A stretch of DNA of 64,000 nucleotides, taken from NCBI GenBank assembly GCA_001917535.1, contig MNEF01000101.1, positions 1 through 64,000 on the forward strand, written 5' to 3'. Of the stretch, positions 17,741 through 27,099 are shown in pieces (the stretch's first letter is position 1; each line of letters opens with the position of its first letter). The translations under genes were made by a program, and so were the position numbers. The notes beneath the pieces were generated by a model. It ran no database searches, was not told the origin of the DNA, and saw nothing but the letters and a program-made list of their open reading frames with translations. Source of the stretch: Candidatus Rokubacteria bacterium 13_1_40CM_69_27. GTDB taxonomy: Bacteria; Methylomirabilota; Methylomirabilia; Rokubacteriales; CSP1-6.

Positions 17741-19096
17741 TCATAGGATGTAGCGGGAGAGGTCCTGGTCCCGCGTGAGGTCGGCCAGCCGCTGGTGGAC
17801 GTAGCCCGCGTCGATGGTCAGCTCCTTGCCGGGAAGATCCGGGGCGTTGAACGAGATGTCCTCCAGGAGCTTCTCCATGATCGTGTAGAGCCGCCGGGCC
17901 CCGATGTTCTCGGTCGCCGTGTTCACGCGCATGGCGAGGTCGGCCACCGCATCGACCGCGTCCGGCGTGAACGTGAGCGCCACCTTCTCCGTCTTCAACA
18001 GCTCCACGTACTGCGTGATCAGAGCGTTGCGGGGCTCCGTCAGGATGCGGACGAAATCCTCCCGCGTCAAGGGGTCGAGCTCGACGCGGATCGGGAAGCG
18101 TCCCTGCAGCTCCGGGATGAGGTCGGCGGGCTTCGCGACATGGAAGGCTCCGGCGGCGATGAACAGGATGTGGTCCGTGCGCACGATGCCGTACTTCGTG
18201 GTCACCGAACAGCCCTCGACGATGGGGAGCAGGTCCCGCTGGACGCCCTCCCGGCTGACGTCGGGGCCGTGCCCGCTCTCGCGCCCGGCCACCTTGTCCA
18301 GCTCGTCGACGAAGACGATGCCGGAGTTCTCCACGCGCCGGATCGCCTGGCTCACCGCCTCGTCGGGATCGACGAGCTTCTGCGCCTCCTCCTGGACGAG
18401 CAGGCGGCGCGCCTCCGCGATCCGCACGCGCCGGCGCTTGGTCCGGCTGGGCAGAATGTTGGAGAGCATCTCCCGGAGGTTGATCCCCATCTCTTCCATG
18501 CCCTGGCCCGAGAGGACCTCCACGATGGGCACCGCCTGCTGCTGTGTCTCCAGCTCGACCAGGCGGTCGTCGAGCCGCCCGGCCCGGAGCTGGGAACGGA
18601 GCTTCTCCCGGGTGGCCTCGCGGGACGGGTCGCCGCCGGCCTCCTCCAGCGACTCGCTGCTGAAGGGCTCGCCGCGGCCGCGCGGCAGCAGAAGGTCGAG
18701 CAGGCGCTCCTCGGCCAGGCGCTCGGCCTTCTCCTGGACGGCGGCCACCATCTCGGCCCGCACCATGTTCACCGCCAGCTCGGTCAGCTCGCGGATCATC
18801 GACTCCACGTCGCGGCCGACGTAGCCGACCTCGGTGTATTTCGACGCTTCGACCTTGACGAACGGCGCCTGGGCCAGCTTGGCCAGACGGCGCGCGATCT
18901 CGGTCTTCCCGACGCCGGTGGGACCGATCATGATGATGTTCTTCGGCGCCACCTCGTCGCGCAGCTCCGAAGGAAGGTTCTGCCGGCGCCACCGGTTGCG
19001 GAGGGCGACGGCGACGGCGCGCTTGGCCCGCTCTTGACCGACGATGTAGCGGTCCAGCTCGGCGACGATCTGGCCGGGCGTCAGGCTCTCGTTCAC
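17741..19096 (-). CDS. hslU: HslU ATPase subunit of the HslUV protease
   Basis: HslU is the AAA+ unfoldase of the two-component HslVU protease. The 451-residue protein starts with GTG at 19096. Visible are the Walker A loop [18 protein letters not shown], the pore loop [14 protein letters not shown], Walker [17 protein letters not shown], and the C-terminal RYIL tail that docks into HslV. The original start probably overlapped the hslV stop; a repeat now separates them by about 150 bases. Confidence 0.97.
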   Translation of the reverse strand: MNESLTPGQIVAELDRYIVGQERAKRAVAVALRNRWRRQNLPSELRDEVAPKNIIMIGPTGVGKTEIARRLAKLAQAPFVKVEASKYTEVGYVGRDVESMIRELTELAVNMVRAEMVAAVQEKAERLAEERLLDLLLPRGRGEPFSSESLEEAGGDPSREATREKLRSQLRAGRLDDRLVELETQQQAVPIVEVLSGQGMEEMGINLREMLSNILPSRTKRRRVRIAEARRLLVQEEAQKLVDPDEAVSQAIRRVENSGIVFVDELDKVAGRESGHGPDVSREGVQRDLLPIVEGCSVTTKYGIVRTDHILFIAAGAFHVAKPADLIPELQGRFPIRVELDPLTREDFVRILTEPRNALITQYVELLKTEKVALTFTPDAVDAVADLAMRVNTATENIGARRLYTIMEKLLEDISFNAPDLPGKELTIDAGYVHQRLADLTRDQDLSRYIL

Positions 19097-19125
19097 AGCG
19101 TTTCCACGGTCACATGGTCGTTGGT
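19093..19125 (-). repeat. Duplicated hslV tail (second copy)
   Basis: These 33 bases match the end of hslV (19248-19280) at 28 positions. Translated they give [10 protein letters not shown] and a stop, against [10 protein letters not shown] in the current gene. The stop overlaps the hslU GTG as GTGA, as expected for the ancestral hslV-hslU junction. Confidence 0.85.
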
Positions 19126-19247
19126 TTCGTCGGAGGGGGCCGGTGAGGCCCCCTCCGAGGCCTCCCCCAGGAAGGGTTGCGCGGGCAAAGCCCGCGCTCG
19201 ATCTGAGGCGAGATCGCTCGGGCACGTCGCAGGGGGCACCAGCACCC
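19126..19247 (-). repeat. Intergenic repeat family R, copy 1 (hslV/hslU)
   Basis: On the minus strand this holds CGAGCGCGGGCTTTGCCCGC (hairpin), GGGGGAGGCCTCGGAGGGGG, and GGCCCCCTCCGACG. The same blocks occur at 27100-27235 and in reverse at 49060-49170, and a fragment lies inside the JAMM-hemL frame. It carries several short palindromes and no open reading frame of note. Confidence 0.75.
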
Positions 19248-19790
19248 TCAAAGCACTTCTACCGTCACATGGTCGTTGGTGTACACGCAGATGCCGGCGG
19301 CGATCTGCATCGCCTCGGTGACGATCGCCTTGGCGTCGAGGTCGGAGTGGCCGAGCAGCGCCCGGGCGGCAGCCAGCGCGTAGGGCCCGCCGGAGCCGAT
19401 TCCGATCAGCCCGTCGTCGGGCTCGATCAAGTCCCCGGTGCCGGACACGATGAAGCTGTTCTCGCGGTCGGCCACGCCCAGCAGCGCCTCCAGCCGACGC
19501 AGGACCCGATCGGACCGCCAGTCCTTGGCCAGCTCCACGGCGGCGCGGGGAAGGTTGCCTCGGTACTCCTCCAGGCGTCCCTCGAACCGCGCGAAGAGGG
19601 TGAAGGCATCGGCGGCGGCCCCGGCGAAGCCCGCCAGGATCTTGTCGTGATAGAGCTTGCGGACCTTGCGGGCCCTGGCCTTGACCACCGTGTTGCCGAT
19701 CGTCACCTGCCCGTCGCCGGCCATGGCCACCTGCCCGCGATGGCGGACGCAGAGGACCGTGGTCGCCCGAATGGCCGGCGCGCTCATCAC
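19248..19790 (-). CDS. hslV: HslV peptidase subunit of the HslUV protease
   Basis: HslV is the proteasome-like threonine peptidase partner of HslU. After eight or nine residues the mature N-terminus reads [20 protein letters not shown]; the first threonine should be the nucleophile after processing. [15 protein letters not shown] and [17 protein letters not shown] are typical, and length (180) is normal. It overlaps xerC as ATGA. Its last residues [10 protein letters not shown] are duplicated downstream of an inserted repeat. Confidence 0.96.
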   Translation of the reverse strand: MMSAPAIRATTVLCVRHRGQVAMAGDGQVTIGNTVVKARARKVRKLYHDKILAGFAGAAADAFTLFARFEGRLEEYRGNLPRAAVELAKDWRSDRVLRRLEALLGVADRENSFIVSGTGDLIEPDDGLIGIGSGGPYALAAARALLGHSDLDAKAIVTEAMQIAAGICVYTNDHVTVEVL

Positions 19791-20674
19791 GAGCCCGGGG
19801 TCACCGCGCGGGCGCGGGGATGGGCGGCGTCGTACACACGCGTCAGCTGGTCCGTGCCCACGTGCGTGTAGCGCTGCGTCGTGCTGAGCCGGCTGTGCCC
19901 CAGCAGCTCCTGGATCATCCGTAGATCGGCCCCCGCGTCCAGGAGATGGGTGGCGAAGGTGTGGCGGAGCGTGTGCGGGCTGACCCGCCGGCGGAGCCCG
20001 AGCTGCCGCGCCCGGCGGCGGACGATCTCGAAAACGCTCCGCACACCCAGCCGCTCACCCCGGCGATTCACGAACAGCGGCCCCCGCGCGCGCGGGCCGA
20101 GACAGGCGTCGAGCGCGGCCGCCGCCCGGGCGCCGAACGGCACGATCCGCTCCTTGCGCCCCTTGCCGAGCACCCGCACCGTCCGCTCGGGCCGATCCAC
20201 GTCGTCGAGGTCGAGCCCGGTGAGCTCGGAGACGCGCAGGCCCGTGGCATAGAGCAGCTCCAGGATTGCGCGGTCGCGGGCGGAGGTGTCCTTCGCGTCG
20301 ACCAGCAGCGTGGCCTCATCGATGGGCAGGAAGGAGACGAGCTTTCGGCCCAGGCGCGGCCCCCCGACCTCGAGCGCGGGGTTACGGGGTAGGACACCCC
20401 GGCGCACGAGGAACCTGAACCAGCTCCTGAGCGCGGCGAGCTTCCGGGCCACCGTCACCGGATCGCGCCGGCGGGTGTGGAGCCGCGCCAGGTATGCGCG
20501 GATCAGGCGCGCGTCGATCGACGCGATCGTCTCGGCGAGCGCGTCGCGGCCCGAAACCTCGGCGATGAAGCGGCGAAACTCCTCGAGATCGCTCCGGTAG
20601 CCGCGGAGCGTGTGGGGAGAGGCGTGCTTCTCCACGGCGAGGTGGCGGAGGAACGGCGCCAGCGGATCGGTCAT
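19787..20674 (-). CDS. xerC: Tyrosine recombinase XerC
   Basis: XerC-type recombinases resolve chromosome dimers at dif. The 295-residue protein has an N-terminal SAM-like core-binding domain (to about residue 95) and a catalytic domain with [12 protein letters not shown] (first Arg), [19 protein letters not shown] (His-x-x-Arg), [16 protein letters not shown] (His and nucleophile Tyr). Lying between topA and hslV, as in many deltaproteobacteria-like genomes, it is the housekeeping enzyme and not a phage integrase. Start overlaps the topA stop as ATGA. Confidence 0.93.
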   Translation of the reverse strand: MTDPLAPFLRHLAVEKHASPHTLRGYRSDLEEFRRFIAEVSGRDALAETIASIDARLIRAYLARLHTRRRDPVTVARKLAALRSWFRFLVRRGVLPRNPALEVGGPRLGRKLVSFLPIDEATLLVDAKDTSARDRAILELLYATGLRVSELTGLDLDDVDRPERTVRVLGKGRKERIVPFGARAAAALDACLGPRARGPLFVNRRGERLGVRSVFEIVRRRARQLGLRRRVSPHTLRHTFATHLLDAGADLRMIQELLGHSRLSTTQRYTHVGTDQLTRVYDAAHPRARAVTPGS

Positions 20675-22911
20675 GCCACGGGCAGCTCGACCTCCCGCCG
20701 GAAGCCGCACCCGTCCCGGACGCAGATCTGCAGCTTCCGGCCCCGGGCCGAGCGCTCCGTGAGGAAGGGCGCGCCGCATGCGGGACAGGGCTCCGCGACC
20801 GGACGCTGCCAGAGGACGAACTTGCACGTCGGATAGGCCGAGCAGCCGAAGAAGGTCCGCCCGCGCCGGGACCGGCGCTCGACCAGTTCGCCCGCGCAGC
20901 CGGGCTGTGGGCAGGCGATGCCGAGGGTCACCGGCTTCGTCGTCTTGCACTCGGGATAGCCGGAGCAGGCGATGAACTTGCCGTAGCGCCCGTGCTTGAC
21001 GACCATCGGTTTTCCGCACGAGGGGCAGACCTCGTTGGTCGGCTCGTCTTCCGCCCGCCCGCCGTTGAGGTCGCGGGTGTAGCGGCAATCGGGATAGGCG
21101 GAGCAGGCGATGAACTTCCCGAAGCGCCCCCGGCGCTCGAGCAGCGGCTGACCGCACTCGGGGCAGTCCTCCCCTGTCTCCTCCCCTTTCTTCACGTTGC
21201 GCATGTTCTTCTTGGCTTCGGCCAGGTCCCGCTTGAAGGGTCCGTAGAACTTCTGGACCGTGTCCACCCACTTCCGCTCGCCTTCCTCGATCCGGTCGAG
21301 CTCGCCCTCCATCTGGGCCGTGAACTCGACGTTCATGATGTCAGCGAAAAAGCCCTGGAGCAGGTCGGTGACCTCGATGCCGAGCTCGGTCGGAAAGAGC
21401 GTCCGCCGCTCGCGGTGGACATAGCCCCGCTCGTTGACGATGGTGCCGAGGATCTGCGCGTAGGTCGACGGCCGGCCGATCCCCTGCTCCTCCAGCACCT
21501 TGATGAGCGAGGCCTCGGTGTAGCGGGGCGGCGGCTGGGTGAAGTGCTGCTTGGGATCGAGCCCGAGCAGGGCCAGGACCTCGCCCTCCTCGAGCGGCGG
21601 CACGACGCTCTCGGCGTCGTCCTCGGAGGCTGCCTCGTCCTCCCGGCTCTCCACGTACACGGCCATGAATCCCTTGAACCTGAGCGTCTGGCCCTGGGCG
21701 CGGAAGAGGCAGCGGCCGGCCTCGATGTCGGCGCTCACGGTATCGTAGACCGCCGGCGTCATCTGGCTGGCCAGGAACCGCTCCCAGATGAGCCGGTAGA
21801 GTGCCTGCTGGTCCCGGGTGAGGAAGCGCGCCACCAGCTTGGGTTCGCGAGCGACGTCGGAGGGGCGAATGGCCTCGTGCGCTTCCTGGGCGCTGCCGCG
21901 CGAGCGATAGACGGGCGGCGCCTCCGGCACGTACTCGCCTCCCAGCCGCGCCGTGACCCACCCCCGCGCCTCTTCCTGGGCCTCGCGCGCCACCCGGACC
22001 GCATCGGTGCGCATGTAGGTGATGAGGCCGACGGGGCCGTCGTCGCCCACGTCGATGCCCTCGTAGAGTTGCTGGGCGACCGTCATCGTCTTCTTGGCCG
22101 AGAAGCCCAGCTTCCGCCCCGCCTCCTGCTGCAGCGTCGAGGTGATGAAGGGCGGCGCCGGATTCCGGCGGCGCTCGCCGCGCGTCACCGAGCGGACGGT
22201 GAAGCGCGCTCCCTCCAGCGATGCCATGAGCGTGCGGGTGGTCTCCTCGTTGGGCAGCGAGGCCTTCTCGTCCCCCACCTCCTTGAGGGTGGCGACGAAC
22301 TCCGGCGGGCGCTTGGCGCGGAGGCGGGCGTGCAGCGACCAGTACTCTTCGGGTCGGAACGCCTGGATCTCCCGCTCGCGATCGACAATCAGGCGCACGG
22401 CCACGGACTGCACGCGACCGGCCGATAGCCCGCGCTGGACCTTTTCCCACAAGAGCGGCGAGAGGCTGTAGCCGACGAGCCGGTCGAGGACACGGCGCGC
22501 CTGCTGGGCGTCCACCTTCTTGAGGTCGATCTTTCCCGGATGCTGGAACGCCGCCTTCACCGCCCGCTCCGTGATCTCGTTGAAGGCCACGCGGTACACC
22601 TTCTTCTTGTCGACGGGCAACTCCTGGGCCAGATGCCAGCCGATGGCCTCGCCCTCCCGGTCGGGGTCGGTCGCCACGTAGAGCGCGTCGGCCTTCTCGG
22701 CGGCCTTCTTGAGCTCGTCGAGCACCTTCTTCTTGCCCGGCGCCACCACGTACTTCGGCTTGAAGCCCCGCTTGGGATCGACGCCGAGGTTGGACTTGGG
22801 CAGATCGCGGATGTGACCCATCGAGGCTTTGACGATGTACCGCGAGTCCAGATATTTCTGGATCGTCTTCACCTTCGTGGGCGACTCCACCACCACCAGC
22901 GATTTCCCCAC
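20671..22911 (-). CDS. topA: DNA topoisomerase I
   Basis: This type IA enzyme of 746 residues relaxes negative supercoils. The N-terminal TOPRIM domain has VVVESPTKVKTIQKYL and ATDPDREGEAIGWHLAQEL; the nucleophile tyrosine is in GLITYMRTDAVRVA. Four C-terminal zinc-ribbon units follow (CPEC..C, CPSC..C, CPQPGC..C, CPAC..C), the last with CVRDGC. The GTG start at 22911 overlaps the dprA stop. Confidence 0.97.
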   Translation of the reverse strand: MGKSLVVVESPTKVKTIQKYLDSRYIVKASMGHIRDLPKSNLGVDPKRGFKPKYVVAPGKKKVLDELKKAAEKADALYVATDPDREGEAIGWHLAQELPVDKKKVYRVAFNEITERAVKAAFQHPGKIDLKKVDAQQARRVLDRLVGYSLSPLLWEKVQRGLSAGRVQSVAVRLIVDREREIQAFRPEEYWSLHARLRAKRPPEFVATLKEVGDEKASLPNEETTRTLMASLEGARFTVRSVTRGERRRNPAPPFITSTLQQEAGRKLGFSAKKTMTVAQQLYEGIDVGDDGPVGLITYMRTDAVRVAREAQEEARGWVTARLGGEYVPEAPPVYRSRGSAQEAHEAIRPSDVAREPKLVARFLTRDQQALYRLIWERFLASQMTPAVYDTVSADIEAGRCLFRAQGQTLRFKGFMAVYVESREDEAASEDDAESVVPPLEEGEVLALLGLDPKQHFTQPPPRYTEASLIKVLEEQGIGRPSTYAQILGTIVNERGYVHRERRTLFPTELGIEVTDLLQGFFADIMNVEFTAQMEGELDRIEEGERKWVDTVQKFYGPFKRDLAEAKKNMRNVKKGEETGEDCPECGQPLLERRGRFGKFIACSAYPDCRYTRDLNGGRAEDEPTNEVCPSCGKPMVVKHGRYGKFIACSGYPECKTTKPVTLGIACPQPGCAGELVERRSRRGRTFFGCSAYPTCKFVLWQRPVAEPCPACGAPFLTERSARGRKLQICVRDGCGFRREVELPVA

Positions 22912-23855
22912 TAGGCCCTCCCCGCCCGCACCGCCACGCTCACCCAGCGTTGTCCCTCGAGCTGCCGCGCCCAGCCGCCGAGCTCGAGCGCGAGGAGCGT
23001 CGCTGCGACGCGCGCCGGGTTGGTCGCGCTCCGCGCGATGAGCGCCTCGATGTGCTGCGGTTCATCCGGCCTCAACATCGCCAGGACTCGCGCCTCCTCG
23101 CTGTCGGCGACCGGCCGCTCCCCCTCGCCCCGCTCGATCCGAGGGGCGCGAACGGCTCGACGCCATGGATTCGGTAATTCTTGCACGATATCGGTCCAAT
23201 CTCGTACCAGTTTAGCACCGTCCTGAATGAGCCTGTTCGAGCCCCGGCTCGTCTCCGACGTGATTCGGCCTGGAACGGCGAACACTTCGCGGCCGAGATC
23301 GCCCGCCAGGCCGGCGGTGATCAGCGCGCCGGAGCGCTCGCCGGCCTCGACGACGACCACGCCCAGCGCCAGGCCGGCGATGGTACGGTTGCGCGCCGGG
23401 AAGTAGCCCGGCAACGGCGGTGTGCCGGGTGCGAACTGCGAGATCACCGCGCCCTGGCGCGCGATGTCGCCCGCCAGCGCGCGGTTCTCCGGCGGGTACG
23501 CGATGTCGATGCCGCAGCCGAGCACGGCGATCGTGCGGCCGCCGGCGGTAAGTGCGCCGCGGTGCGCGGCCGTGTCGATCCCGCGCGCCAGCCCGCTGAT
23601 CACTGTCACGCCGCGCGCCGCCAGCTCGAAGGCCAGACGCTCGGCGACCTCCAGGCCGTACGGCGTCGCCCGCCGCGTGCCCACCACCGCGATGGCCAGC
23701 GCGTCGTCGCGCTCGAAGACGCCGCGGACCCACAGATCGGGCGGCGACTGAATGGCGGCCAGCAGCGCGGGATACCGCGCGTCGCGAGGCGTGAGGCTGA
23801 GGGGTTCCACGTGAGTCGTCACATTGCCCGGAGCCGGCGCTCCGGTCAAGCACAC
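22911..23855 (-). CDS. dprA: DNA processing protein DprA
   Basis: DprA loads RecA on incoming single-stranded DNA during transformation. The Rossmann domain shows VVGTRRATPYGLEVAERLA, VISGLARGIDTAAHRGAL, VLGCGIDIAYPPENRAL, EAGERSGALITAGLA and VPGRITSETSRGSNRLIQDGA (given here in pieces). A winged-helix-like C-terminal domain ends the protein. At 314 residues it lacks most of the N-terminal SAM domain. GTG codons at 23855, 23822 and 23810 are all possible starts. The stretch 23170-23240 over GSNRLIQDGA is markedly AT-rich. Confidence 0.93.
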   Translation of the reverse strand: MCLTGAPAPGNVTTHVEPLSLTPRDARYPALLAAIQSPPDLWVRGVFERDDALAIAVVGTRRATPYGLEVAERLAFELAARGVTVISGLARGIDTAAHRGALTAGGRTIAVLGCGIDIAYPPENRALAGDIARQGAVISQFAPGTPPLPGYFPARNRTIAGLALGVVVVEAGERSGALITAGLAGDLGREVFAVPGRITSETSRGSNRLIQDGAKLVRDWTDIVQELPNPWRRAVRAPRIERGEGERPVADSEEARVLAMLRPDEPQHIEALIARSATNPARVAATLLALELGGWARQLEGQRWVSVAVRAGRA

Positions 23856-23873
23856 GAACAGATACGGTGCGCC

Positions 23874-24668
23874 TTACGGTCGGCTGGAGCCCCGACGCGC
23901 GCGGAGGAGCCCGCGTGCCCGCACGGCGGCCTCGGAGTCGGGATGCTCCTGCACCAGACGCTGCCACACCTGATGGGCCCGCGCCGGCTCGCGGAGGTTC
24001 ACGTAGCAGAGACCGATCCTGAGTAGCGCATCCGCCGCCTTGCCATTGGCGGAGTCGTGCTCCTGCACCTTCTCGAACTCGACGATCGCCTGGCGATAGT
24101 CGCGCTGAATGTAGTAGGCTTCGCCGATCCAGTACTGAGCGCTGGCCGCCAGCGGGTGCTTGGAGTATTTAGCGAGGAAGTCGGTGAACTCCAGCACCGC
24201 CTGGCCATGCTCGCGGGCGCGGAACGTCGCCACCGCGATGTTGTACGTCGCTTCGGGCGAGCCGGACCGCGGGGCGCTGTCACGGGCGGGCCGCTCGGGC
24301 GGCGCCGGCGGGGGTGGCGGTGATGCCGGCGGCGCCGGTGGCGCCGCCGGAGCCGGACGCGCCGTCAGGTCGGCCCGGACATCTTTGATCCCCTCCTCGA
24401 CGGCCGTCACGCGCGAGCTCAGCCGCCCCACCGCCTCGCTGGGCGCGTTCAGCGCGCTGCCCAAATCGCGCACGCGAGCCTCCAGCGCCCGGAGCTCCTG
24501 CAGCGCGCGCACCGACTCGCGCGCCTGCTCATCGTGAGCCTGGCGAAGCGCGGCCACCTCGGCCCGGAGTGCGGTGAGGTCGGCGCGGAACTGGCGGACA
24601 CTGCTGCGGGTCGCACATCCACTCGCGAGGGCGAGGACGAGGGCCACCGCCAGCAGTCCCCGATTCAT
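23874..24668 (-). CDS. cpoB: Tol-Pal system protein CpoB/YbgF, lipoprotein form
   Basis: The 264-residue protein has a signal peptide with lipobox (LALASGC), a coiled coil at residues 30-100 (ALRAEVAALRQAHDE), a Pro-rich linker, and TPR repeats from about residue 150 (YWIGEAYYIQRDYRQAIVEF). CpoB links outer-membrane constriction by Tol-Pal to peptidoglycan synthesis. Classical CpoB is periplasmic, so the lipobox suggests membrane anchoring. No tol or pal genes are present nearby, so the assignment rests on architecture. Confidence 0.8.
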   Translation of the reverse strand: MNRGLLAVALVLALASGCATRSSVRQFRADLTALRAEVAALRQAHDEQARESVRALQELRALEARVRDLGSALNAPSEAVGRLSSRVTAVEEGIKDVRADLTARPAPAAPPAPPASPPPPPAPPERPARDSAPRSGSPEATYNIAVATFRAREHGQAVLEFTDFLAKYSKHPLAASAQYWIGEAYYIQRDYRQAIVEFEKVQEHDSANGKAADALLRIGLCYVNLREPARAHQVWQRLVQEHPDSEAAVRARGLLRARRGSSRP

Positions 24669-24728
24669 GCGCGCGACCGTAGCATGCGCGGAAAGGCTTG
24701 CGCGGAAAAACGTGTCGGCGAATCGCTC

Positions 24729-24775
24729 TTCACTAAGGTTCTTTAGAAGAGTATGCTACTTAAGTTGCTTTAGAA
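24729..24775 (-). repeat. Imperfect tandem copy of the moeA tail, AT-rich
   Basis: TTCTAAAGCAACTTAAGTA (24757-24775, encoding the LKQLK end of moeA) recurs 27 bases on as TTCTAAAGAACCTTAGTGA (24730-24748), 14 of 19 identical. The patch is AT-rich in a GC-rich genome. The second copy lies in the spacer before cpoB. Confidence 0.5.
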
Positions 24776-25955
24776 TAATAACTTCTACACTTTCTCCTTT
24801 CGCAATGACGGTGTCGCCGGGCACGACGGCCAGCCCATCGGCCTCGACCATCGAGCGCAGGATGGCCGAGCCCTGCTCGCCGGTCAGGCGCGCGCCGTAC
24901 TCGTCGCCGTCCCGGGCGAGCGTCACCCGGAGGTAGCCGCGCCGGTGACCGGGATTAGCGATGGGATCGAGGGCGCGGGCTCGGATCCGCGGCCGGTCCA
25001 CGTTGCGGAGCCCGGCCATCGCCAGCAGCGCGGGGCGGACGAAGAGCTCGAAGGTCACCATCGCCGAGACCGGGTTGCCGGGGAGACCGAAGACCAGACG
25101 CCGGTCGAGCGTGCCGAAGGTGATCGGCTTGCCCGGACGCATCGATACCTGCCAGAGGTGCAGCTCGGCCCCGCAGCGCGTGAGCGCCTGGCGGACCAGG
25201 TCGAGCTCGCCGACGGAGACGCCCGCCGACGAGATGAAGACGTCGGCGGACATTCCCCATCCGATCCGCTCCTCGATCGCCTCGAGGCGGTCCGGCGTGA
25301 CCCCTAGATTGATCGGCTCGGCGCCGGCCTCGAGCACCTGGGTCATCAACGAGTAGGTGTTCGTGTTGGGAATCTGGCCGGGCGCGGGCTCGGTGCCGAG
25401 GTCCGCGAGCTCGTTGCCCGTCGACAGGATGGCCACGCGCGGCCGCCGGTAGACCAGCACCGGCACGTGGCCTAGCGTCGCCAGCAGCCCGACCTCGGCG
25501 GGCCCCAGCGTGCGGCCCGGCTCGAGCACGCGGTCCCCCACCCTCACGTCCTCGCCACGCGGGCGGATGAAGGCGCCCGGCTCCACCGCCCGGGTGATCC
25601 GGACGTGGTCGCCCTCCGCCTCGACGTCCTCCTGGGGGATCACAGCATCGACGCCGTCGGGCACCGGGGCTCCGGTGAAGATCCTGACCGCCTCACCGGG
25701 CCCGACCCGCCGGCTCGGCAGCGTCCCGGCAGCCACGCAGTCCACGACGACGAGCGTCACGGGGACGGCGCGAGTGTCGGCCGCCCGCACGGCGTAGCCA
25801 TCCATGGAGGAGTTCGGCCACGGCGGAATCTCGCGGCGGGAAACGATGGGCTCGGCGAGGACGCGGCCCGGGGCCGCGTAGACATCCACCCGCTCCGTCC
25901 CCAGCGGCAGGGCCCGGGAGAGGATCTGGGCCAGGGCTTCCTCAACGGTCAGCAC
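24756..25955 (-). CDS. moeA: Molybdopterin molybdenumtransferase MoeA
   Basis: MoeA inserts molybdate into adenylylated molybdopterin. The 399-residue sequence has SMDGYAVRAADT, IFTGAPVPDGVDAVIPQEDV, ILSTGNEL, PNTNTYSL, SSAGVSVGELDLVR, and FGLPGNPVSAM, all MoeA signatures, and a C-terminal beta-barrel domain. It lies downstream of the act operon, 34 bases from actF. The maturation target in this window is formate dehydrogenase; ActB of complex III does not hold molybdenum in studied species. The last about 15 codons are unusually AT-rich. Confidence 0.95.
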   Translation of the reverse strand: MLTVEEALAQILSRALPLGTERVDVYAAPGRVLAEPIVSRREIPPWPNSSMDGYAVRAADTRAVPVTLVVVDCVAAGTLPSRRVGPGEAVRIFTGAPVPDGVDAVIPQEDVEAEGDHVRITRAVEPGAFIRPRGEDVRVGDRVLEPGRTLGPAEVGLLATLGHVPVLVYRRPRVAILSTGNELADLGTEPAPGQIPNTNTYSLMTQVLEAGAEPINLGVTPDRLEAIEERIGWGMSADVFISSAGVSVGELDLVRQALTRCGAELHLWQVSMRPGKPITFGTLDRRLVFGLPGNPVSAMVTFELFVRPALLAMAGLRNVDRPRIRARALDPIANPGHRRGYLRVTLARDGDEYGARLTGEQGSAILRSMVEADGLAVVPGDTVIAKGESVEVIILKQLK

Positions 25956-25989
25956 GTCCCTACTTTACCGTCGCGGAGGCCGCCGCACC

Positions 25990-27099
25990 CTAATGGCTTG
26001 GATGCGGCAAGTTGAGGACCGGCCGGAAGCGGGTGAAGAACCAGCGGCGGCTCAGGACGAAGAGCCCGAAGAAGCCAGCCGTGATGAGGACATCGCGCCA
26101 GCCGAGCGCGAAGCCCGCCTCCGGGGTGACGGAGGGAAAGACGACGACGATCCGCTCGAGGAAGATGGCGACCAGCCCGAAGACGGCCACCACGACGAGT
26201 GGCGTGTGGCGCTCGGGCGGCCGGCCGGTGAGCCGCTTGAGCAGGTAGGCGAACGGGATCAGCCAGCCCACCACCAGCACCACCCAGGACACGACTGCCC
26301 AGGGCTGGGTGAGGAATCGGCGCACGACGAAGCGGGTCTCGACCGGCACGTTGCCGTACCAGATGACGAGGTACTGCGACCAGAAAAAGTACATCCACAT
26401 GATCGAGAGAGCGAACTGGAGCTTGGCGACATCCTGGACGGCGGCGGGCGGCACCGTGGCCAGCCCCCGCGCGTTGGCGAGGACGGTCAGAATCGACAGC
26501 AGCGCGAAGCCTGTGTAGAGCGTGGAGACGACGAAGTAGCCGCCGAACAGGCCGCTGTACCACCGCGGGTCGAGCGACATCACGAGGTCGAAGCCCCACA
26601 GTGACACCGTGACCACCCACAGCACGAGGAGGATCACCGCCAGGCGATTGCGCCGGCTCCGCTCACGCTCGTCGTCGGGCCGGATCGGGTCGCCCAGCAG
26701 CGTGCGCACGAAGACGAAGGCCACGCCGAACAGGGCGGCCGCGCACCCCAGCGTCCGGAGCCAGAAGAACGGGGTGTTCAGCCACGCCGCTTTCACCGGA
26801 ATCGGCTGCGTGACCCACGGATAGAGCACGACGCGACCGGTAAAGAGGATGAGCAGCAGGACGAAGGCCGCCGGGAGGAAGCCGGCCGTCGTCAGCGCGA
26901 GGCGCCGCACGCTCGGCGACCAGCGCGCCTCGGTGAGCTGCATCATCCCCGCGATCGCCGGGCCGGTGACGGCGAGCCCCGACCAGAAGACGAGGTTCAC
27001 GAGGTAGATCGACCACACCCGCGCGGCCTCCGCCGAGTTGACGCCCAGGACGAAGGCCAGCGCCCCCAGCGCCGCCAGCAGCCCCCAGATCACGCTCAT
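25990..27099 (-). CDS. actF: Alternative complex III subunit ActF
   Basis: This 369-residue integral membrane protein has about ten hydrophobic helices in the NrfD/ActF pattern; AFVLGVNSAEAARVWSIYLV and FALSIMWMYFFWSQYLVIWY are typical of ActF. It is the second quinol-oxidising-type membrane subunit of alternative complex III. It follows actE after a repeat of about 135 bases. Its ATGAG start echoes the ATGAG at the actE stop, suggesting the genes once overlapped. Confidence 0.85.
   Translation of the reverse strand: MSVIWGLLAALGALAFVLGVNSAEAARVWSIYLVNLVFWSGLAVTGPAIAGMMQLTEARWSPSVRRLALTTAGFLPAAFVLLLILFTGRVVLYPWVTQPIPVKAAWLNTPFFWLRTLGCAAALFGVAFVFVRTLLGDPIRPDDERERSRRNRLAVILLVLWVVTVSLWGFDLVMSLDPRWYSGLFGGYFVVSTLYTGFALLSILTVLANARGLATVPPAAVQDVAKLQFALSIMWMYFFWSQYLVIWYGNVPVETRFVVRRFLTQPWAVVSWVVLVVGWLIPFAYLLKRLTGRPPERHTPLVVVAVFGLVAIFLERIVVVFPSVTPEAGFALGWRDVLITAGFFGLFVLSRRWFFTRFRPVLNLPHPSH

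Noticed and set aside
17795..19321. Long open frame of 508 codons antisense to hslU and hslV, and many similar long frames opposite real genes
   Set aside because: High GC makes stop codons rare in the complementary frames. The minus-strand genes have clear motifs and normal lengths; the antisense translations are compositionally biased and show no family.
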